The notes beneath the pieces were generated by a model. The model was not told the DNA's origin and did not search any database. It saw only the letters and a program-made list of their open reading frames with translations. The translations under genes were made by a program, and so were the position numbers. Shown piece after piece: positions 1 through 5,542 of a stretch of 9,900 nucleotides of DNA (its first letter is position 1; every line of letters begins with the position of its first letter). Source of the stretch: Acidobacteriota bacterium (lineage in GTDB: Bacteria; Acidobacteriota; UBA4820; DSQY01); contig JAEMPZ010000152.1 in the NCBI GenBank assembly GCA_022759065.1, positions 1 through 9,900 of the forward strand, in the 5' to 3' direction.

Positions 1-20
1 TGACCTCCCTGTTAGAATTG

Positions 21-51
21 CGGATGATGGATGATAGATGAGGGATGAGGG
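21..51. repeat. GATGA-type simple direct repeats
   Basis: Imperfect short direct repeats built from GGATGATG, GGATGATAG and GATGAGGGATGAG. A closely similar run appears at the opposite end of the window (9879-9900), which supports a dispersed repeat rather than chance. No gene is seen in positions 1-92. The region lies just past the 3' end of rmuC. Confidence 0.6.
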
Positions 52-70
52 CAAGCTCGCCGCGGCACGC

Positions 71-98
71 CTGACTCCTCACCCCTGACTCCTCACGC
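71..98. repeat. 14-bp tandem repeat, two copies
   Basis: CTGACTCCTCACCC (71-84) is followed directly by CTGACTCCTCACGC (85-98), identical except at one base. The stop codon of rmuC, TGA on the minus strand at 95-93, is inside the second copy. The repeat therefore supplies the end of the reading frame. Confidence 0.75.
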
Positions 99-1178
99 CT
101 TGCCCTTTTCCGCGCTTCCCTCTTCAAGCTTGAAGTCCTTGGCGCGGGCGAGGTTGTTTTCGAAGGAGCCAAGGTGGCGGGCCGTCTCCTCGTATTTCTG
201 CTGGGCGTTGTTGAGGTGCTTGCCGAGCACTTCATGAGACTCCCTGAAAGCGGCGAGGTTTCGCTCCAGAGATTGCAGGAGCTGCATTACTTGCCTGGCG
301 CTCTGCTCGACGGCCGCCGCCTTCAGCCCCATGGCGACCGTCTTGAGGTAGGCGGCGAGCGTTGCGGGGGAAAGTGGCAGCACCGACTTTGAGAATGAGT
401 ACTCCCAGAGGTCCTCTTCGCCGCGTTCCCTGGCCACGAAGGCCTCGTAGTAGAGGGACTCGGCCGGAAGATACATCAGAGCGAGCGGAAGCGTCCCCTC
501 GTCGGGCCTGACGTAGAGCTTCGCGATCTCGTCTATCTTCTTTTTGAGGTTGGCGTGGAACGCCTTGCGCGCCTTGGGCTTCTCCTCTTCCTGTGCCTCA
601 ACGTAGCGCTGGAAATCCTCAACTGGAAACTTGGCGTCAATGGGCAACAGGCCGCGGTCCAGCTTTATCGCGAAGTCAACCTTTTTCCCGTCCTTGAAAG
701 CGTACTGTGAAAGGACGTTCTCGCGCGGAAGAATATCGTTCAAGAGCCCCTCGAGGCCTATCTCGCCGAGCGTTCCGCGCGGCTTGGGGGATCTCAAGAG
801 CGACTGGAGTTCCTCCATCTCCTTGCCCAATTCCGCCATTCGGACCGACGCCTGCTGAATTGCGCCCATCTTCTCGGTGAGCGCGGAAAGCGTAACCTGG
901 CTTCCCTGCATGTGTTTCTGGAGGATTTCGCTCTGCCCCTGTAGCTGCTGCTGCACCAACCCCTGCGATCTCGACAACTGTTCGCCGAGCAGCCGCTGAA
1001 GGTCGCCGTGAGCATGCGCCAGGCTGTCAACCCTGGCCGCGATGTCGGCCTGGAGGAGTTGGAGCGCGCGGGCAGGGTCTTCTTTCTGGGAACGCGCAAG
1101 CCGGGCATAGGCAAAAGCCAGCACGGCCACGGCTAAGACAAGCAGCGCGGAGAGAAGATATAGGATTGCCGATGTCAT
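93..1178 (-). CDS. rmuC: RmuC family DNA recombination protein
   Basis: RmuC proteins limit recombination at inverted repeats and contain a predicted nuclease-like domain; their biochemistry is not well settled. The 361 residues begin with one hydrophobic membrane segment (about 3-24). A long Gln/Glu/Leu-rich probable coiled coil follows (about 35-130), then the RmuC domain (about 134-330). In that domain GTLGEIGLEGLL (135-146), KVDFAIKL (166-173), PIDAKFP (179-185) and MYLPAES (235-241) match the family pattern; D168 and D181-x-K183 resemble a PD-(D/E)xK core. The protein is shorter than many RmuC proteins, which run to 450-500 residues, mainly because the coiled coil is short. The ATG overlaps the cvpA stop as ATGA (1178-1175), indicating translational coupling. 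The stop falls within a tandem repeat. The family call is firm; the cellular role is by homology only. Confidence 0.9.
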   Translation of the reverse strand: MTSAILYLLSALLVLAVAVLAFAYARLARSQKEDPARALQLLQADIAARVDSLAHAHGDLQRLLGEQLSRSQGLVQQQLQGQSEILQKHMQGSQVTLSALTEKMGAIQQASVRMAELGKEMEELQSLLRSPKPRGTLGEIGLEGLLNDILPRENVLSQYAFKDGKKVDFAIKLDRGLLPIDAKFPVEDFQRYVEAQEEEKPKARKAFHANLKKKIDEIAKLYVRPDEGTLPLALMYLPAESLYYEAFVARERGEEDLWEYSFSKSVLPLSPATLAAYLKTVAMGLKAAAVEQSARQVMQLLQSLERNLAAFRESHEVLGKHLNNAQQKYEETARHLGSFENNLARAKDFKLEEGSAEKGKA

Positions 1179-1696
1179 GCCTTATCTCCATTTGTACGGG
1201 GTTCGTTGTGCTTTTGAGGCGGGAAGCCATGGAATGATGGCATCGGCAAAAGGCGTTCCGTAAAAAGCGCGCAAGAGGCGAGGGTTTTTACCACGCCGCT
1301 TCTCTGGACTGTTTCCTGAAAGCCTGGAGCCAGCCTCGGCGCCACGCGCAAAAGCCCGCCCGCGAGGTAGGCGCAGATGACGAAGCCGAAAACCGCCCCC
1401 AGCGCCCGGTTTATGGGGCTCAGGCCCGCCGCGTTCACGAGCTTGCTCGCCAACATGCCGGCAAGAACGCCCGCGGTGAAAATCAGCAGAAATCCGGTTG
1501 CCACGGCTGCCGGATGGCGGAATGCTTCCGGGAGAAAAGAAAGCTTGGCCGCGAGCGGCGCCGCGGCGTAGCCGGCGAAAAGGTAGGCCGCCACGAGAGA
1601 CAAAAGGCCGAAGACCATGCGGACGCCGCCTTTCCAAACGCCGTTTGCTATAAGCGCGACCCCAAGAACGACGAAAAAGATATCAAGCCAGGTCAT
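1175..1696 (-). CDS. cvpA: CvpA family inner-membrane protein
   Basis: CvpA proteins are small inner-membrane proteins first linked to colicin V export and more recently to envelope stress tolerance; the molecular function is unsettled. The 173-residue protein starts with MTWLDIFFVVLG, the usual CvpA opening, followed by the short Trp-Lys-Gly-Gly loop (21-24). Four hydrophobic segments are visible at about 3-20, 27-47, 62-85 and 97-118, with SPINRALGAVFGF (93-105) before the last, as is typical. The C-terminal 20 residues are hydrophilic and look unstructured. The upstream ribosome-binding site is weak: only a purine-rich run and a GGAG about 13 nt before the ATG. It is followed directly by rmuC with a 4-nt overlap, so the two form an operon, while the repeat-filled gap separates them from the crotonase gene. 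Confidence 0.88.
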   Translation of the reverse strand: MTWLDIFFVVLGVALIANGVWKGGVRMVFGLLSLVAAYLFAGYAAAPLAAKLSFLPEAFRHPAAVATGFLLIFTAGVLAGMLASKLVNAAGLSPINRALGAVFGFVICAYLAGGLLRVAPRLAPGFQETVQRSGVVKTLASCALFTERLLPMPSFHGFPPQKHNEPRTNGDKA

Positions 1697-1738
1697 CTCT
1701 TCTCAACTCTCCACTTCTTTCTCCGTCACCCCGTCGCA

Positions 1739-1752
1739 TCTCTGTGGTGAAA
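1739..1752 (-). repeat. Fragment resembling a CACCACAGAG-type dispersed repeat
   Basis: The minus strand reads TTTCACCACAGAGA. It resembles the CACCACAAAGG repeat at 1833-1853 and 9848-9877 and adjoins the hairpins at 1756-1789. It is short, so the match could be chance. Confidence 0.35.
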
Positions 1753-1755
1753 TCT

Positions 1756-1795
1756 CGGCCTTTGGCCGTATCGGCATCTCTAAGATGCCTCCTAC
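1756..1795 (-). repeat. REP-like double-hairpin palindrome
   Basis: Two perfect hairpins stand side by side. CGGCC-TTT-GGCCG spans 1756-1768 (5-bp stem) and GGCATCT-CTA-AGATGCC spans 1773-1789 (7-bp stem). On the minus strand the larger hairpin is preceded by GTAG (1795-1792), the tetranucleotide that marks the 5' side of many repetitive extragenic palindromes. The element lies between the crotonase and cvpA genes, where REP elements usually sit. No U-run follows, so it is not a classical terminator, though it could slow polymerase or protect RNA ends. One copy only is visible here. Confidence 0.5.
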
Positions 1796-1796
1796 A

Positions 1797-1823
1797 ACGT
1801 CTTACGTCTTACGTCTTACGTCT
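1797..1823. repeat. 7-bp tandem repeat ACGTCTT, about 3.9 copies
   Basis: ACGTCTT repeats perfectly at 1797-1803, 1804-1810 and 1811-1817, then ACGTCT at 1818-1823. The crotonase gene's stop codon (TAA on the minus strand, 1818-1816) lies inside it. Because the unit is 7 bp, gain or loss of a copy would shift any reading frame crossing it. Confidence 0.9.
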
Positions 1824-2574
1824 CCCCTCCGAGTCCTTTGTGCCTTTGTGGTGGTTGCGTCTCGCGCGCGGCGCGGGCGTGCTCGGCCAACCGCCTGCAA
1901 AACGGAATGCGCAGCGACAAAGGCAACGCAGAGGCTCTCGCGGCTTGTTTGATCAGCGCCAGATCGGCGGCCGCCGACTGCCGCGCTCGGCGGCACGTCC
2001 TGGAAAGCGGCTCGGAAGAGACTTCCTCGATCCAGCCCAGTTTCAGTGCGTCTTTTGCCGCCAGAACCTCCCCGCTCAGCAGGGCCGGGATGCCGGCGCC
2101 GGAGAGGCGAGGAAGGGCCGAAGTTCCTCCCCATCCGGTGAAGAACCCAAGGCGCGTGCCAGGATGGGCGAAGCGCGCTTTAGGCGTCGCGATGCGGTAA
2201 TCACAGGCCAGGGCGAAATCGAGCCCGCCGCCCATGCAGGCGCCTTCAACAATTGCCACCAGCCACAAGCGGCTTTGGCGCATCAGCGAAAGCGTTTCCT
2301 GGCCGAACGCCGCGAAGCCCAGCGCCTCGGCGGGGGAAAGCGCCTCAAGCTCCCTGAAATCGGCCCCGGCAAGGAAGGTGGTTGGATTGGCCGAGGCGAA
2401 AGCCAGCCATCGCAATTCGCGCCGCCCTTCCCACGAAGCCAGGGCCCGCCTTATGTCGCGCAGCGCTTCGCGCGTTATAGTGGCTGGGCGCGCCCTGCCG
2501 CCGAGGCGAACAAGCAACCCGCCCGCCGGAAGCGGCCGCTCCTCGCAAAATGGAAGCCCGCGAACTTCCGCCAT
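1816..2574 (-). CDS. Enoyl-CoA hydratase/isomerase (crotonase) family protein with atypical active site
   Basis: Crotonase-fold proteins act on acyl-CoA thioesters as hydratases, isomerases, decarboxylases or hydrolases. The 252 residues show the oxyanion-hole segments FLAGAD (67-72) and GACMGGGLD (111-119), then ALACDYRIA (121-129), FAHPGTRLG (135-143) and GWGGTSALPRLSG (147-159), all in canonical order. The two glutamates of rat mitochondrial enoyl-CoA hydratase (Glu144 and Glu164) align with Asp119 and Gly139 at the correct 20-residue spacing. Ordinary hydratase activity is therefore doubtful; another crotonase reaction is possible. The protein ends near where the family's last helix (usually EGxxAFxxKR) would begin. 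The last 14 residues, Pro-, Gln- and Gly-rich, are encoded by repeat DNA. A GGAGG lies 13 nt before the ATG, and the gene sits 27 bp after the B12-subunit gene, so co-transcription is likely. Family call firm, reaction unknown. Confidence 0.87.
   Translation of the reverse strand: MAEVRGLPFCEERPLPAGGLLVRLGGRARPATITREALRDIRRALASWEGRRELRWLAFASANPTTFLAGADFRELEALSPAEALGFAAFGQETLSLMRQSRLWLVAIVEGACMGGGLDFALACDYRIATPKARFAHPGTRLGFFTGWGGTSALPRLSGAGIPALLSGEVLAAKDALKLGWIEEVSSEPLSRTCRRARQSAAADLALIKQAARASALPLSLRIPFCRRLAEHARAARETQPPQRHKGLGGET
1833..1853 (-). repeat. CACCACAAAGG-type dispersed repeat, copy 1
   Basis: The minus strand reads CACCACAAAGGCACAAAGG followed by AC. The same sequence recurs on the plus strand at 9848-9877 with one extra CACAAAGG unit. 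Here the repeat is inside the 3' end of the crotonase reading frame and encodes part of its tail. Confidence 0.85.
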
Positions 2575-2601
2575 GAATCGGCCAGCGCCTCCGGGCCAGG
2601 C

Positions 2602-3018
2602 CTATCGGGCGTTTGCCCGCTTCGGCGCGACCTCTTCCTCCAGGAACTTGATCACGTCCGAAGTGGGCGTGCCTGGCGTGAAAATCTTGGCGACGCCCGC
2701 GGCCAGCAAGCCGGGAATGTCGTCATCAGGGATTATGCCGCCGCCGAAAACAACAATATCGCCGGCCCCTTTTTCGGAAAGAAGTTTGATGACTTTCGGG
2801 AATAGGGTGTTATGAGCGCCGGAGAGAATCGAAAGGCCCACGGCGTCCACGTCTTCCTGGATGGCCGTCGCCGCCACCTGCTCGGCGGTCTGGTGGAGGC
2901 CGGTGTAGATCACCTCGTACCCGGCGTCCCTCAAGGCCCTCGCTATTATTTTTGCTCCTCGGTCGTGGCCGTCGAGTCCCACCTTGCCTATCAGAAGCCT
3001 CATTCTGGTCTGAGCCAT
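2602..3018 (-). CDS. Cobalamin (B12)-binding subunit of acyl-CoA mutase
   Basis: This is the small, adenosylcobalamin-binding partner of the mutase encoded just upstream; together they rearrange the carbon skeleton of an acyl-CoA by a radical mechanism. The 138 residues form one Rossmann-like B12 domain with all signature elements: D16-x-H18-x-x-G21 in [12 protein letters not shown], where His18 replaces the lower cobalt ligand; S63-I-L65; and G92-G-G94. In single-chain mutases this domain is the C-terminal part; a separate chain of this size is usual in archaea and many anaerobes and in isobutyryl-CoA mutase (IcmB). The ATG at 3018 is chosen because AAGGGG (3030-3025) lies 6 nt upstream; a second ATG at 3003 is possible. 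The ribosome-binding site overlaps the stop codon of the large-subunit gene, implying coupled translation. No MeaB-type G-protein chaperone or adenosyltransferase gene is in the window. Confidence 0.95.
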   Translation of the reverse strand: MAQTRMRLLIGKVGLDGHDRGAKIIARALRDAGYEVIYTGLHQTAEQVAATAIQEDVDAVGLSILSGAHNTLFPKVIKLLSEKGAGDIVVFGGGIIPDDDIPGLLAAGVAKIFTPGTPTSDVIKFLEEEVAPKRANAR

Positions 3019-3024
3019 TTCAAG

Positions 3025-3030
3025 CCCCTT
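3025..3030 (-). promoter_or_regulatory. Ribosome-binding site of the B12-subunit gene
   Basis: AAGGGG on the minus strand, 6 nt before the ATG at 3018. It shares bases with the TAA stop of the preceding mutase gene (3031-3029), so ribosomes ending the large subunit can restart on the small one. Confidence 0.7.
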
Positions 3031-4702
3031 AAAAAACGCTTGTTTCGCGGTACTCGCCGAAGACCTCTTTCATCGCGTCGCCCATCTCTTGAAGCGTGCA
3101 GTAGGCGCGCACGCAGTCGAGAATCGCCGGCATCAGGTTCTCCGTAGTGCGCGCTTTCGCCGTGAGATCGTGAAGCGCCGAGAGGGCAGCCTTTCCGTCG
3201 CGGGTCCTTTTCACTTCGGCGAGACGCGCGCGCTGCCTCTCTTCGACCTCCGGCGGAATCTTCAAGAGAGGGATGGGAACCTCCTCGTTCTCGGCGACGT
3301 ACTTGTTGACGCCGACGATCGTCTTGCGCCCCTCTTCCACCTGCTTCTGGTAAGCGTAGGCCGCCTCGGCGATCTCCCTCTGAGGAAAGCCTCTTTCTAT
3401 CGCCTTTATGATGCCGCCCATGTCGTCAATCTTGCGGATGTAGGAGAGCGCCTGCTTTTCCATTTCGCTGGTTAGCGACTCGACGAAATAGGAGCCGGCG
3501 AGCGGGTCAATGGTGTTCGCGACGCCGCTCTCCTCCGCTATTATCTGCTGCGTCCTGAGCGCCACGGTGACCGCCTGCTCGCTCGGCAGGCAGAGGGTTT
3601 CGTCCATCGAATCGGTGTGAAGGCTCTGGCAGCCGCCAAGAACGGCGGCAAGCGCTTGTATGGCCACGCGGACGATGTTGTTCATCGGCTGCTGGGCGGT
3701 CAACGAGCAGCCGGCCGTCTGGACGTGCGTCCTGAGCATCCACGAGCGCGGGTCCTTCGCGCCGAAGCGGCCGCGCAGCTCTCTTGCCCAAATGCGCCGC
3801 GCCGCGCGCAACTTGGCTATCTCCTCGAAGAAATCGTTGTGCGAGTTGAAAAAGTAGGATAGGCGGGGGGCGAAATCATCCACGCCAAGGCCGCGCTCAA
3901 TCCCCGCCTGGACGTAACCAATCCCGTCGGCGAGCGTGAAGGCCAATTCCTGCGCCGCCGTGGAGCCCGCTTCGCGTATGTGGTAGCCGGAGATGGAGAT
4001 GGTGTTCCACTGCGGCACCTCTTTGGCCGAAAACTCCATCGTGTCAACGATCAGCCGCACCGAGGGCTCTGGAGGATAGATCCATTCCTTCTGGGCTATG
4101 TACTCCTTGAAGATGTCGTTCTGAATCGTTCCCCTCAGTTTCTTCAATGGGACGCCCTGTTTTTCAGCAACGGCGAGATACATGGCGTAAATTACAGCCG
4201 CGGGCGCGTTGATCGTCATCGAGGTGGAGACTTCGCCCAGAGGGATGCCGTCGAAGAGAATCTCCATGTCCCTCAAGGTCGAGACAGCGACGCCCTCTTT
4301 GCCGACTTCGCCTTCCGCGAGCGGGCTGTCGCTGTCGCGGCCCATGAGCGTGGGCAGGTCAAAAGCCGTGGAAAGCCCCGTCTGGCCTTGCTTCAAGAGG
4401 TATTTGAACCTGGCATTCGTCTCTTCAGCCGCTCCGAGCCCCGCGAACATCCGCATCGTCCAAAGGCGGCCGCGGTACATCGTCGGCTGCACGCCCCTTG
4501 TATAGGGGAACTCTCCGGGCCAGCCGATGTCGTTGTCAAAGTCCAGCCCTTCCACGTCCTCCGGGCTATACAGGCGGCGGATCGGCAACGACGAAACCGT
4601 CGAGAATTCAACGTCCCGCTCCGGGTGTTTTTCAATGTGGGGACCGAGAGTCTCTTTCTCCCAGCGCGCCCTTCCGCCCGCCGGCTTCTTTGAATCAGCC
4701 AT
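3029..4702 (-). CDS. B12-dependent acyl-CoA mutase large subunit, isobutyryl-CoA mutase-like
   Basis: The protein has the TIM-barrel substrate-binding part of the methylmalonyl-CoA mutase family and needs the separate B12 subunit encoded next. The family interconverts pairs such as methylmalonyl-/succinyl-CoA or isobutyryl-/butyryl-CoA. All 557 residues are collinear with the family: FPYTRG (65-70), [11 protein letters not shown] (74-84), [13 protein letters not shown] (106-118), [11 protein letters not shown] (191-201), [11 protein letters not shown] (236-246, with catalytic-site His241), and farther on [14 protein letters not shown] and SLHTDSMDE. The residues matching Tyr89 and Arg207 of Propionibacterium methylmalonyl-CoA mutase are Phe86 and Gln204, with identical 118- and 37-residue spacings to His241. 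Phe/Gln is the isobutyryl-CoA mutase pair. Ala113 is at the position of the Asp diagnostic for 2-hydroxyisobutyryl-CoA mutase, arguing against that enzyme. A GGAGGT lies 7 nt before the ATG. Automatic annotation would likely say methylmalonyl-CoA mutase; the residues argue otherwise, and the true substrate is open. Confidence 0.95.
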   Translation of the reverse strand: MADSKKPAGGRARWEKETLGPHIEKHPERDVEFSTVSSLPIRRLYSPEDVEGLDFDNDIGWPGEFPYTRGVQPTMYRGRLWTMRMFAGLGAAEETNARFKYLLKQGQTGLSTAFDLPTLMGRDSDSPLAEGEVGKEGVAVSTLRDMEILFDGIPLGEVSTSMTINAPAAVIYAMYLAVAEKQGVPLKKLRGTIQNDIFKEYIAQKEWIYPPEPSVRLIVDTMEFSAKEVPQWNTISISGYHIREAGSTAAQELAFTLADGIGYVQAGIERGLGVDDFAPRLSYFFNSHNDFFEEIAKLRAARRIWARELRGRFGAKDPRSWMLRTHVQTAGCSLTAQQPMNNIVRVAIQALAAVLGGCQSLHTDSMDETLCLPSEQAVTVALRTQQIIAEESGVANTIDPLAGSYFVESLTSEMEKQALSYIRKIDDMGGIIKAIERGFPQREIAEAAYAYQKQVEEGRKTIVGVNKYVAENEEVPIPLLKIPPEVEERQRARLAEVKRTRDGKAALSALHDLTAKARTTENLMPAILDCVRAYCTLQEMGDAMKEVFGEYRETSVF

Positions 4703-4709
4703 CTACGAC

Positions 4710-4715
4710 ACCTCC
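4710..4715 (-). promoter_or_regulatory. Ribosome-binding site of the mutase large-subunit gene
   Basis: GGAGGT on the minus strand with 7 nt to the ATG at 4702, close to ideal. It supports this start over downstream Met codons. The 80-bp gap upstream (4703-4782) shows no convincing promoter. Confidence 0.75.
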
Positions 4716-4782
4716 GCACGGACACGCGAAGTCCGTTTCAATCAAGGAAAGTAACACAACTTGGTGCTAATGGGAAGTGGTA

Positions 4783-5343
4783 TTACTCCCACTCGCCGCG
4801 GTATTCGCAGAAGTCGTCGCCGCGGGCGGCGCAGGCCGGATGGCTCATTACGACGCGCTTGCCGCCGGACATTTCAACCGTGCGCTCCATCCAGCCCAAA
4901 ACGCGGTCGCAAAGAATGGCGCTCGGCTGGTCGAACCCGGCGATTCGCATGATGGCTTTATTGGGCTCGGCCACCAGAACCTGCATCATGCCTGAATCGT
5001 AGTAGGATGCCCATACGCCGGGGGCTCTCTTCAAAATAAAGCTTATGTCCGCCATTTTGAAGAAGACCTTGTAAATGCCCTTTAATCCGGTGTCAGCCGA
5101 ATAACGCCCGAGCTCCCAGGCGAGCGTCCTTCCACCTGGCACGGCGACTTTGCCTTCGGCGGCCGTGACCAGCTTGATGAGCAAATCCACCGGATACCAG
5201 TTTCCCTGGAGCACCGGGCCTTTGAGCAAGGCCGAGCGTTCAGCGCCAAGCCCTTCGATGAGCCGGCCGGTTCCATCTTTCCCCAGCTTTTCATTGAGGA
5301 ATGCGAGCGTGGAAGCGATCACCGTCCCTTTGACCCTGGCCAT
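4783..5343 (-). CDS. Small V4R/HNOB-like ligand-binding domain protein, function unknown
   Basis: The 186-residue soluble protein has no signal peptide, membrane segment or DNA-binding motif. Its opening (VKGTVIASTLAFLNEKLG, 4-21) and a helix-rich middle resemble proteins built on the heme-NO-binding/V4R fold, related to the Myxococcus DUF2378 type. Its end, C171-A-A-R-G-D-D-F-C179-E-Y followed by a Trp at 185, has the Cys-x3-Gly-Asp-x2-Cys pattern seen at the end of V4R domains, which bind small hydrophobic molecules in regulators such as DmpR and XylR. Other visible pieces are WASYYDSG (111-118) and a Cys-x4-Gly-Trp stretch (145-151). AAGGAGG lies 8 nt before the ATG. It is first in the minus-strand group, 80 bp ahead of the mutase gene and behind the best promoter. 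A sensory or accessory role for the mutase cluster is inference; the family assignment is from memory of the pattern and only moderately sure. Confidence 0.55.
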   Translation of the reverse strand: MARVKGTVIASTLAFLNEKLGKDGTGRLIEGLGAERSALLKGPVLQGNWYPVDLLIKLVTAAEGKVAVPGGRTLAWELGRYSADTGLKGIYKVFFKMADISFILKRAPGVWASYYDSGMMQVLVAEPNKAIMRIAGFDQPSAILCDRVLGWMERTVEMSGGKRVVMSHPACAARGDDFCEYRGEWE

Positions 5344-5351
5344 GACTCAGC

Positions 5352-5358
5352 CCTCCTT
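5352..5358 (-). promoter_or_regulatory. Strong ribosome-binding site of the V4R-like gene
   Basis: AAGGAGG on the minus strand, a near-perfect Shine-Dalgarno sequence 8 nt before the ATG at 5343. It fixes the start. Confidence 0.8.
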
Positions 5359-5415
5359 GGCGTCGTCCCGCCCCGCCGGCTTCTGATTGCCCGGCACAAC
5401 CGCCTTGCTGGCTCT

Positions 5416-5444
5416 TTTGTATGCTTCTCCAGCGTGATTGTCAA
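5416..5444 (-). promoter_or_regulatory. Sigma-70-type promoter for the V4R-mutase-crotonase genes
   Basis: On the minus strand a perfect -35 box TTGACA (5444-5439) is followed after exactly 17 bp by TACAAA (5421-5416), which matches four of six bases of the -10 consensus. Transcription would start near 5409, leaving a leader of about 65 nt before the V4R-like gene. It overlaps the proposed plus-strand promoter of citF, so the two directions may compete. Confidence 0.55.
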
Positions 5445-5453
5445 GCCTATAAA
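5425..5453 (+). promoter_or_regulatory. Possible promoter for the citF-like gene
   Basis: TATAAA (5448-5453) is a good -10 box, and TTCTCC (5425-5430), 17 bp upstream, is a poor -35 box. The predicted start near 5460 gives a leader of roughly 80 nt. An activator would plausibly be needed; a chance match cannot be excluded. Confidence 0.3.
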
Positions 5454-5542
5454 CATCGCTCGGCCGTTGGTGGTAAACTAACAAGAGCTGGCGCTACAGA
5501 GAGTAAGGAGCGCCAAGCCTCATAAACCGCAAGGGTGGCGAG

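Noticed and set aside
1797..1823. Could the short repeats be a CRISPR array?
   Set aside because: Units are 7 bp and directly adjacent without unique spacers, and no cas gene is present.
1802..2134. Minus-strand frame overlapping the crotonase gene
   Set aside because: It is an alternative frame of a supported gene and is partly made of repeat sequence.
1744..2805. Long open frame (353 codons) on the plus strand opposite the crotonase and B12-subunit genes
   Set aside because: It is antisense to two well-supported genes, runs through the repeat island, and its translation is Arg/Ala/Gly-rich without any recognisable domain.
3029..4702. 2-hydroxyisobutyryl-CoA mutase identity for the large subunit
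   Set aside because: That enzyme has Ile and Asp at the positions that are Phe86 and Ala113 here.
4719..4735. Small inverted repeat CGGAC-7 nt-GTCCG between the V4R-like and mutase genes
   Set aside because: A 5-bp stem with a 7-nt loop and no U-run is common by chance in GC-rich DNA; not enough for a terminator or operator call.
4783..5343. V4R-like protein as a direct transcription regulator
   Set aside because: No helix-turn-helix, AAA+ or other output domain is visible in its 186 residues.
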